This document shows, piece by piece, positions 55,783-64,000 of a stretch of 64,000 bases of DNA. The stretch comes from Haliclona indistincta (lineage: Eukaryota > Porifera > Demospongiae > Haplosclerida > Chalinidae). The stretch spans positions 6,398,167-6,462,166 of the forward strand of contig OZ024785.1 in NCBI GenBank assembly GCA_964017065.1. Direction: 5' to 3'. A program made the translations under genes and the position numbers. Each line of letters begins with the position of its first letter. Within the stretch, counting starts at the first letter, position 1. The notes under the pieces were generated by a model, which saw nothing but the letters and a program-made list of their open reading frames with translations, did no database searches and was not told the DNA's origin.

Positions 55783-56798
55783 TGCCTCGGTGGGCGGAGC
55801 CACGAGGCATACAGTAGTCGTGGTGTCATTCTGTCAGTCAGTCAGTCAGTCAGTCAGTCAGTCAGTCAGTCAGTCAGTCAGTCAGTCAGTCAGTCAGTCA
55901 GTCAGTCAGTCAGTCAGTCAGTCAGTCAGTCAGTCAGTCAGTCAGTCAGTCAGTCAGTCAGTCAGTCAGTCAGTCAGTCAGTCAGTCAGTCAGTCAGTCA
56001 GTCAGTCAGTCAGTCAGTCAGTCAGTCAGTCAGTCAGTCAGTCAGTCAGTCAGTCAGTCAGTCAGTCAGTCAGTCAGTCAGTCAGTCAGTCAGTCAGTCA
56101 GTCAGTCAGTCAGTCAGTCAGTCAGTCAGTCAGTCAGTCAGTCAGTCAGTCATTCCGTCGCAACGATTTCTCGTAGCTCGCTTAAAACCAATCGCTGAAA
56201 CAAGCAACACGGGTAGAAATCGATACTTGCTCGGATTTGAATTTTCAGAAGTTTGATTTTAAAGCTTAGTGCGTAAGTTACAGCGTGAATTGCTCACGGC
56301 TGGCTTAGTTTTGTAGCGCACGCTGAAAGTTAAGCTCTGAAACTAGCAATGCAAGTAGTACACGGTATTATCTCGCTCTAGAACATGTGAAAACGTTATA
56401 CGAAGCTTTGTTCGTGAGTTATGGCGCAATTTGCTCACCGGCTCGCCATCGAGCTGTTGCTGGCGATCTCAAGGCAAAGCTATCCACAGTTGACTACCAA
56501 GGAGCTTATAGGTTAGAATTTCACTACAGGATAGCAGCACAGGTCCTGAGAAATTGTGCGAGCAAGCTATGGAAGCTATCTAGTATGCATGGGCTGTACA
56601 GAACATTGTAGACACGCCCAGTTGATTGTGGTCAGCACTGATTGGCTTCTGATTGCATAACTAAAGCACTGCATTGTGATTGCTGTACAGAATTCCTGTA
56701 TACATGCATCTGAAGTTGCTGTGTTTGTGGAATTCTGGATTGTTGTGTTTGTGGATAATGTGACATTCCACCGAGGCATCTGCACCTTAGGTGCTTCA
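55783..56798. mobile_element. Asymmetric-end element (TGCCTCGG family), copy 3
   Basis: Same left end; right end CCACCGAGGCATCTGCACCT then TAGGTGCTTCA. Flanked by TTA (55780-55782, 56799-56801); the empty site GTAATTATCAGACAG is intact in F (41037-41051). Contains a 320-bp CAGT repeat. Confidence 0.85.
55833..56152. repeat. (CAGT)n microsatellite, about 320 bp
   Basis: About 80 perfect tetranucleotide units inside the copy 3 element, at the same place where copies 1 and 2 have short TGTC/TGTA runs (37260-37285, 54165-54200). Produces an artificial (Ser-Gln-Ser-Val)n frame. Confidence 0.97.
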
Positions 56799-57262
56799 TT
56801 ATCAGACAGTGATATGTAGGTATAAGCTTACCTAACTCACTAAAACGAATGTCCTCTTGATTCGAACCTGTAGTACAGCCAATAATAGTATCTGCAGTGT
56901 TAATCAATACATCTCGAGGAACAGGTATCATCAGTGTATACTGTGTCTCACTCCCACTAGGTGGTAGTATTGTTACACCAGAGGTTGAGTTAGTGAGTGG
57001 TGCTGGACTGACGCCTGAGCCAGCTACCAAGATAGTAAAAGAGTTCATACTACATCGGAGGCAGGTAGAAATATCATATACAATAGCATGGTCCTGATCA
57101 AAACCACCTCCTGGAAAATCAAAGTTCTGCAGACACTGGCAGTCACCTGTAGCGAAGAAAAAGTAGCCTAGCACTGCTGCACAAGAGATAGGACATGATG
57201 ACTAGCACGAGAATGACCAGTCGCAGCGCCGAGGACAAGTACTGCACTTGTTCTCGCAGCAT

Positions 57263-57420
57263 GTGAATAAACAAAGTATGTCACGGGATCCGAAGTGGCA
57301 GCAGAGATACGCCGCTAACAGAATCCAAGGCTGAACGAAGTTTAATGCACAATTTTGGTAAAGATCCACACTATACACCGGGTGCATATCGAAATGACGT
57401 CACTGCTCAGCTCAAGCAAA
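57263..57420 (-). promoter_or_regulatory. Receptor I upstream region with CRE core
   Basis: Shares the CACTATACACCGGGTGCATA-type block with F and ends with TGACGTCA (57395-57402). The tail of receptor J begins directly beyond it, as at the left end of the window (relic promoter, then gene A). Confidence 0.5.
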
Positions 57421-57515
57421 TGAGCTACAACAATTTTTGAAAAATTTTGTAGAATTAAAAAAGCTTTTACATAAACAGTGCATGCAAAATAAAATTCCCA
57501 ATAAAATCTTCACTG

Positions 57516-60500
57516 TCAGTTAGCTGAATGAACTGTAGAATAAACTACTCTGTCAATGCTGGGTGGAGCCATTGGTGCATTTGGTGGGTGGAATCCTACT
57601 TGAGCATACACCAATTCCTTGGGTCTTTGACGGCATGGCTGCTCAACCTTAAACCATAGATAATACTAAAAGTAAACAACTAGCACTATTATGTATAAAC
57701 ACCTGGTTTGAAGAAAAATCATAAAGACATTCAGCCTTATCAGTTTCAATGGTTGCATCCACCTGCAGAAATGTCAATGCAGCAAAATAATAATAATCCA
57801 AGATGCACAAACATTATTCTGCTGCAGAGGAGTTGAATCGTATAGCTGATTTCCAAGCACCAATTCCTGAAGTGACGTATAATTTTAATACTTCATTATC
57901 ATTGAGTACTTACCTTTTGCTCTACACAACTTGTTCTAATGAGGAATAAAATAAATTGTTGAATGATTTTTAAAAACAATTATAGTTTTTTACCTTGTTG
58001 ATTGCAGGCGATTCTTTCCTACAGGCACAGGTTTTAATGATTAAATCACGTACATGTATGTCAGCAAAATTTACCTTTTAAGCAAATGATTGCGGCTAGA
58101 ATGGTTCCAACAACTAAGAGCAGGATTACCAGAACTGTTGCTACTACAGTGCTTGCAATGATGTAAACTGTTGCATCCTGTACTTGATTTGATGGTTCAA
58201 CTGATGCTGAAAGTTCTCCTGGTGCTGATGGTTCAACTGATGCACAAGATCAATCACCACAAGTTAGCAAACAATGATAAACAGCTTACAAACAGTTGAG
58301 GTAGCTGCAGCTTCAGTAGTATAGTTTCATCTGTGCAAAATTATTACTTCTAATAGATTTGCAATATTGGCCTTTGCCCATTCACTTGAACTTTATTCAG
58401 AGGCTTAAAGGAGTTAATGTTTATGTGTACAAACGAAAAGAATCATCACATTATGTGGGAGCATGCATACTTTGTTTCTGAGATAATAAACAGAGGTCAA
58501 TCAGCCACTGAGAAAATGCCAAACAGAAATGTATACTCACATCACAATTTAGAGCAAACATAATTGCCGAGCGCCTTAGCGCGAGGCATGTAATCGTGGA
58601 GTACTGTGTCGAAATTGTATGTTTGTATATATGTATATATGTATATATTTATGTACAGTGCATACAGCCTAAAGAGGGCACTCAGCTGATTTTAGCAACT
58701 CAGTACATATTTTGTTGTAAAAAAATTATTCTGGGAGCTATTGCTTCCAAAGTTGGTGTAAGTGTAGAATGATCCTCTCTGCCTATGTTAGTCAAATTAG
58801 AAATAGTAATTCTATGTGGTTCTGAAAATAATAATGTTTAAGTGATACAAGTTGACACCTTCCAATTGCAAATGACCTTTAAGCCAGCATTTTAGTGCTG
58901 TTTTGAGTTAAGCAAAAACCATTTACTGTTTGATTGTAAGGTAGGTCTTTGTTCATCTCACAAAGTTTGGAGGCTTATCTTTGATCCATGCTAATGTAGG
59001 AAGCCAAAAAGGACAGAAATTTTTGTGTTTTTGAGTTGAAAATTGCTTTAAGCTGAGAATTCAACAGCTTTGTGAGTTAAGAAAAACCACTTGATATATG
59101 GATAGCCGAATACTTGTAGTTTTCACTAGTTTTTAAACTAGCGTGATACGTCCATCCATGCGCAAACGCGGTCGTCGAGAACACCAACTTTTAGCTGTCA
59201 CTTCGACTCTCTGCCGTTTTATAATGATATTCATCCAATATGAGTGTTTATCGATTACGCATTTCTGCGTGCGCTGCGCCGCTAACCGTCGAGCGGCAAG
59301 AATGGCGCCGATCAAAATCTGTGTTTTGCGCTTTGCCCGTTCTTAAGCGTGCTTCTGCAGCATAGATACTAGCTAAGCTCGAGGAAATAATAACCACTAA
59401 GCGTCGTTGTGGCGCTAGACAGTGGCTGCTGTGTCGTAGGTGTGGTTCGTCGTGACGTCGTACAAATTGTAGTGATGTCACAAACATGGCGCCATTGTAT
59501 TAGCTTCAATGGGAGAGAGCTGTAGAGCATCGTGTGTCTTGCATTTTCTCATGCTCAAAGTTGCAATCTGCATTAATGCAATAGAAATAGCGATGTAGAA
59601 AGTTTTGTAGACTAAATTAAAAAATCAGATGAGTGCCCTCTTTAGGCTGTAAGCACTGTATATATATACATTTGTATGTCACGCTTAGGAATGCAATCAG
59701 TCCATATGGCGAGGCCCATACTGTAGTATTGTATGCGAGGGCCACGAGGGCAGCTATTGCAAAGCCCCGGGATTGCACGTTCTTTCATAACTACTCGACG
59801 TTCTTTCATAACTCGACTACAAAATGGACGATTCGCCTTCCCATCTCGCTTTCCATGCACCGCCCTCATCAGCGATACTGTGACTGATGCTGCAGCAAGA
59901 ACCAGGGCTTTGGCGAGGGAGGGGAAGCGCAGACAGCGTGAACTTGAAGAGAGACGCCACTGCTACTCGGTAAAAACATAATCCAGCGCTGTATTTACTC
60001 TCCATTACAAGTATTAGAGCAAACAGACTTTCACACCTTCGAATTCGTGAAAGGGCTAATAAAAGACAGTCTACAGAAACTGAAGAACAGGTTATGATTC
60101 TTGACTCAATGCTAAGACATTTCATGCTTATGACTCCTCCTTTTTCCCGGACACTGTTAAACTATGGAACCTGCTGATCATGAGATTGTCCCTGCAGCAG
60201 ATTGTCTCTGCTTCATCGATCCCTCTCTGTTTTCAAGAGAGATATTTGTGGCTATCGATCTAATTTAATCTAGTAACTTATGTTGTTTGTCTTTTCTTTT
60301 GGTTGGTACCATGCATTATTATTATTATTAATGAATTTTATTTCCGTGCGAGGCAAATACATGCTGTAAGTATACCTAGTAATAACATACTATAAACAAC
60401 CTAAGTAGTTTTAAAAGTGTATCAAGCAACAATACAATAATCTCTAAAATAACTCTTTCCAATTAATTTTATGTTGCGGCCAAGTGGCACCTTTAGTGTA

Positions 60501-61060
60501 CAGCTTCAATGAAAACATTAATTTACAAAAGGTTTTACAGAACGTAGTCAATAATTCTATTAGGACTCACATTGCACATTGATGGTGACTGCAGCGCTCC
60601 TGGTGACAATGTAGCGTGGAGCACGTCCAGATCCAATAGAATGCTCAAGTGTGCAATTGTATACACCAGACTGACTCCGCATTATGTTAGTGTATGAATA
60701 TATCCCATTGTCAGTTGAAGTAGTCAGCCAATAATAGTATCTGCAGTATCACTCAATACATCTCGAGGAACAGGTATCATCAGTGTATACTCTGGCTCAC
60801 TCCCACTAGGTGGTAGTATTGTTACACCAGAGGTTGAGCTAGTGAGTGGTGCTGGGCTGACGCCTGAGCCAGCTAACAAGATAGTAAAAGAGTTTATACT
60901 ACATCGGAGGCAGGTAGAAATATTATAGACAATAGCATGGTTCTGATCAAAACCACCTCCAGGAAAGTCAAAGTTCTGCAGACACTGGCAGTCACCTGTA
61001 GCGAATAAAAAGTAGCCTAGCACTGCTGCACAAGAGGTAGGACATACCTTGAGCTAGAGC
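57516..61060 (-). pseudogene. Receptor J: A-type ITIM receptor with fused Ig exons
   Basis: The tail is preserved: last exon 57647-57516 with LVYAQV and VVYSTV, and the exon before it (about 57770-57710) with CLYDFSSNQ. The TM exon is about 58240-58080 and has a duplicated SVEPSAPGE-type segment before the span. Upstream, the first-domain exon (60998-60724) is fused directly to the 3' half of the Ig2 exon (60723-60567) by a deletion, giving TGA at the join. The signal-exon place near 61050 is scrambled into GAGCTAGAGCTAGCTC-like repeats. A 1.8-kb insertion (58562-60370) lies in the intron. So the ectodomain is dead while the signalling exons look sound. Confidence 0.75.
58562..60370. mobile_element. 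1.8-kb insertion in receptor J intron, Helitron-like traces
   Basis: Gene A has the uninterrupted intron (2570-2620). The left end has the palindrome GCCGAGCGCCTTAGCGCGAGGC; a GCGAGGC motif recurs at the right (60347-60353). Internally, GTGCATACAGCCTAAAGAGG (58660-58679) has an imperfect mirror near 59635-59660. A plus-strand stretch near 60015-60080 encodes RLSHLRIRERANKRQSTETE, resembling the Arg/Glu-rich repeats in the N-terminal part of Helitron proteins. Class uncertain. Confidence 0.5.
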
Positions 61061-61240
61061 TAGCTCTAGAGCTGACTGCGGCCCAAGAGCTGACTGCTGC
61101 CCAAACATGTGCACTCAGTCGTGTGCATGCTACCAATTGGGTATATAACGTCGCGAAGATGACCGCTTTGTAGATGAAGCTATTTTATTACAAAGTGGAA
61201 GATTTCGAATAAAAAAGTAAATTCCAACTTCAAAAAAATT

Positions 61241-61716
61241 ATGGCCGAGTCTACTGCTGCTGCTGCTGCTATTACTGACACAGTCACTTGCAAGTGTGGC
61301 AAGCAGAGGAGCACCTGTATCATACAGTAACTATCTTCTTTCCCTTCACAGAGAATTGTTCCTGTGGTTCAGACTGCAAGTGTGTTGGACAGCAGTGTGC
61401 TGAGAGATGCTGTACCTAGCCTGTGTGTGCAGGGGATGTGATGGGAGCCAGTGTAGCTGTGGTGATGACTGTAGATGTGGCAAAGGTTGCTGTGAAACAG
61501 CTGTCTGCAAGAAATGCAGTAAGTGAGACCAGGGCTCAAACTGAATGGTTGTTTCATGTTTCTTCTCCAGCAAACTGTCAGTGTGGTCCAAGCTGCAAGT
61601 GTTCTAGCTGTGATGATAACTCCTGCTGTCAGTGCACCTGTGATGGAGCCAGTTGCTCATGTGACAAGGACAAGTGCAAATGTGACAGAGATTGCAGCTG
61701 CACAAGAATCGCCTGA
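61241..61716 (+). pseudogene. Metallothionein-like gene with frameshift and GC donor
   Basis: Exon 1 from ATG 61241 (MAESTAAAAAITDTVTCKC); the donor reads GCAAGC where paralogues have GTAAG. Exon 2 starts near 61352 and reads ENCSCGSDCKCVGQQCAERC, but four extra bases (AGCC near 61418) give an in-frame TAG. Exon 3 (about 61570-61716) is intact, ending TRIA. A GTATATAAC TATA-like box lies at 61140-61148. No CRE core is found between it and receptor J. Confidence 0.7.
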
Positions 61717-62171
61717 ATTACCTTTATGATTGATAAACCTTATTATTATTCACAGCTACAGATTGTTATGTATGATGGACATGTTCTTTAAAAAAATTGA
61801 TAATTTATAATAAATTAATTGTGCTGTTAGGGTTTGAGTACCTAAGTCCTCAAACCTATGACAAATCAAATTAATGATTAGTAGCTAAAACTAAATAGTA
61901 ATAGGCTCCAGAACTATGAATGTGGTCCACTGACTTTGATAGACAAGCTCGTATTGACTCTACACATACCTCTTCAACAAAACAATAATTATATAGTGTT
62001 TGTTCAACTCTGCTGGTTTTAAGATATTAGACAATCAACAGTACAATTCCATCTGTGAGCAATTTTAAGCTCGATACGTAACTACAATTTTGTTAAGCAT
62101 GGACATTAGTTGAAATACGTAATAATGCGTGCAAATTCAAATCTTATTACAACTCCTATTATTATTCTCCA

Positions 62172-63033
62172 ATAAGCCTTTCCCATGAAATTAATTGGTA
62201 GCGTTAATTAAACGTGACGTCACTTCCGGAGTCCCAAAGCAACTCCACTAGCGGCTGTAATGTATGGGAGTGATTGAGAAAATGGTCGAACTTAGAGCTT
62301 ACCGTACTCGAGCTGGGTTTTGATTATTCTTGCTAAAATCGGGTAACTTCGAGTGCACAAGCCTTGCTATTAATACGAACTAAAATCAGCACGATCGTGC
62401 TTGGTTGAACGGCAAAACAGCGATGCCAGAAATAGCTGTATAACTGGAAGGAACACGTTACTGAAAGAAGCACAGGTTTGTGGAAGCGCCAACCATATGC
62501 GAGCAGTTCCGCTTTGTCGGTGTAGAGTGTTTAGCGCCGGTAAGCAACGGTAATAACGAAGGCAAAGACGAGGATAAGCTTGCTACCGCGTACGGTAGCG
62601 TGGCGTGTTGGTAGTCACGAACAACGGTTGTTTACAGCGGGAAGAACACTAGTACAGCTTGCTACAACGTTAAGCAGAAGTGCAGTATTGTGCAGCGCCG
62701 GCAGTCATTGTCGTTAGTGAAGTAAAACAAAAATGAGTGAACGCTACAGCATGCATCTATGTACCCTGCAGCGCTGGTTGTCAACGTAGATCGCGTGTGA
62801 AATTAATAGTAAAGAATAGCCAAAGTACTGCCAATTACACTAGCGGAGTTTTAAAACTTGTGCCTGAAAGGTGTAAGAGCACGCGCAGTCTAAAGTTCGC
62901 CTATTTTAGGTTATTTTCTCAATCACTCCCATACATTACAGCCGCTGGGCGGAGCTAAATGGGACTCCGGAAGTGAATTAACGCTTCATTAACGCTTAAT
63001 TACATTCCTTAGCCCGTTATTGGGAAAGGCTTA
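62172..63033. mobile_element. 860-bp MITE with TAAGCCTTTCCCA ends
   Basis: Left TAAGCCTTTCCCAT and right TGGGAAAGGCTTA; subterminal inverted blocks around GACTCCGGAAGTG and CACTCCCATACATTACAGCC. The homologous spacer at 52870 is uninterrupted. No transposase frame. Confidence 0.8.
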
Positions 63034-63469
63034 GAGTATAGTCTAGTGATATTGACCAATGAGATTGACTACAGCTTGGACTCTAAATAGCTTAGTATCC
63101 AAACCGCGCACTTAGTATCCAAGCCGCGCTACTTAGAAGCCAACTTGAATCAGTACATGAATTGTTGGATTCATTCTCTCTGCATAACGAAAAGACTATC
63201 ATAAACAAGAGCGACGACTAGTTGACACGTAGCGCAGATAGACGAGTGGAGGCGACCTAGAAATGTTGCTCGCTTTCGATCGTTGGTCGCAATGGTCGCG
63301 AGTCCGCAGGACCGCAGTGCAGTGCGCACAGGGGTCTGGCTAAGTTCACCCGTTTTCATGCCGGAAGCATGCATAATCAAACAATGATGTCATTGCGCGG
63401 GCTTTGGCGCGAAAGTTGCAAATAGTAAACACACGTGTGTGCATAGTTTCAGCTGTCTTGTTGGTTCTC

Positions 63470-63960
63470 TAGAGTTCAGTTGGAAGTTCCAGTTGCTACC
63501 TACATTCTACCATCCCTCTAGCTCAGTGTTAGCCTCATCTCAGTCTTGTAGAACTATCTCTTCCATTCTACCATCCCTCTAGCTCAGTGTTAGCTACGTA
63601 TACATCTCAGTCTTGTAGAACCATCTCTTCCAGCTGCTACCTACAATCTACCATCTTAGTTTCAGCTGTCCTTTCGGCTTGTCGGTTCTCTAGAGTTCAG
63701 TTGGCTAGTTTGTTTGTGGGTCCGTTCTTGCTATCTCTGATCTCAGTGTCACAGCTACTTACATTCTCCTGTCTGTAATAGGTACATCTTAGTCTTGTAG
63801 CCTGAAACCATCTCTTCCAAGTTCCAGTTGCTACCTACATTCTACCATCCCTCTAGCTCAGTGTTAGCTACATCTCAGTCTTGTAGAACCATCTCTTCCA
63901 GCTGCTACCTACAAACTACCATCTCTTCCAGCTGTAGATCTCAGTCTTGTAGAATACCTA
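63470..63960. repeat. Irregular tandem repeats
   Basis: Units containing CTACCATCCCTCTAGCTCAG, ATCTCAGTCTTGTAGAACCA and TCTCTTCCAGCTGCTACCTA recur four or more times with variable spacing. They run to the window edge. No coding signal. Confidence 0.75.
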
Positions 63961-64000
63961 ACTGTTAATACCATCATTCTTACTGTTGTTAATCGTCAGT

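Larger units (their letters stand above)
53106..57262 (-). pseudogene. Receptor I: FN3-type receptor disrupted by a transposon and deletion
   Basis: Exons seen: signal about 57262-57195, first domain about 57146-56832, Ig2 about 55760-55472, part of FN3-2 (55175-54930 and 54120-54065), FN3-3 about 54014-53714, TM about 53642-53530, tail 53313-53106. The Ig3 and FN3-1 exons are deleted: sequence jumps near 55205 from the FN3-2 5' border to the far end of Ig3. The FN3-2 exon is split by an 803-bp element (54122-54924). The signal exon lost its donor. The tail exon reads NAAYSSVY and then frameshifts. A second element (55783-56798) fills intron 2. Clearly dead, but it preserves the same layout as F. 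Confidence 0.8.

Noticed and set aside
55583..56176. 197-codon frame with (SQSV)n
   Set aside because: Composite of the re-frame of an Ig2 exon, a transposon end and the CAGT repeat; not a gene.
59633..60125. Overlapping frames in both directions
   Set aside because: Inside the transposon-like insertion of receptor J; no consistent frame apart from the short Helitron-like repeat noted.

Overview
The window looks like animal nuclear DNA, most likely from a sponge (demosponge). Genes are split by short introns (several of only 56-60 bp) with GT-AG borders. The proteins are immunoglobulin (Ig), fibronectin type III (FN3) and adhesion-GPCR types, the base composition is AT-rich, and the region is packed with small palindromic transposons. 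The sponge assignment is inference from architecture and style, not from a database match. No rRNA gene, free tRNA gene, CRISPR array or bacterial operon is visible.

The main content is a tandem family of type I membrane receptors on the minus strand, interleaved with plus-strand genes for a cysteine-rich metallothionein-like protein (MT). I name the receptors A to J by position: A 1535-3540, B 5851-8840, C 10632-12925, D 13749-15855, E 17335-26553, F 35086-41505, G 47470-48721, H 49524-51532, I 53106-57262, J 57516-61060. A further relic lies at 43225-43720. All use the same phase-1 exon modules: signal peptide, a Cys-rich first domain, one or two Ig domains, then either a Ser-Pro stalk (B, C, D, H), three FN3 domains (E, F, I) or neither (A, J), then a membrane span. 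By joining exons I can build complete reading frames for A (364 aa), E (672 aa), F (739 aa) and H (373 aa). C fails by two bases in a T run; B, D, G, I and J carry clear lesions.

The most interesting point is in the cytoplasmic tails. A and J end in a tail with two ITIM-type motifs (LVYAQV, VVYSTV). F ends in a different tail with VAYSSV, VAYGTT and YENI. E has nearly the same outside as F but a 7-8 residue tail with no tyrosine. H, C and D also lack tail tyrosines. This is the layout of the 'paired receptors' of vertebrate innate immunity (shared ectodomain, different signalling tails), here in what appears to be a sponge.

Most receptor genes start head to head with an MT gene, about 430 bp ATG to ATG where both ends are clear (D/16290 and H/51965). 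The shared promoters carry a GC-rich box followed by a GACGTCA (CRE/ATF) core. Only the MT at 16290-16765 is intact (118 aa, 33 Cys); seven other copies are frameshifted, stopped or missing exons. The order receptor-MT-receptor-MT-FN3 receptor occurs at 12.1-19.9 kb and again at 47.4-57.3 kb, so a block was duplicated.

The rest is mobile DNA. A 6.1-kb TGT..ACA element with 4-bp target duplication fills one intron of E and itself holds a 5'-truncated LINE, a MITE, a hairpin-ended element and two nested 9-bp-duplication transposons. A 585-bp 9-bp-duplication element (37580-38164) carries a reading frame with RFX-like features. Large palindromes lie at 30.3-32.0 kb and 40.0-40.7 kb. Several insertions are proven by intact empty sites in the paralogous receptor genes. 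Other material: a truncated adhesion-GPCR 7TM fragment (26.7-27.6 kb), a coiled-coil gene of unknown function (44.3-46.7 kb), a tRNA-derived SINE (28.8-29.2 kb), a degenerate LINE (41.9-43.0 kb), and very long GAAA and CAGT microsatellites inside transposons.
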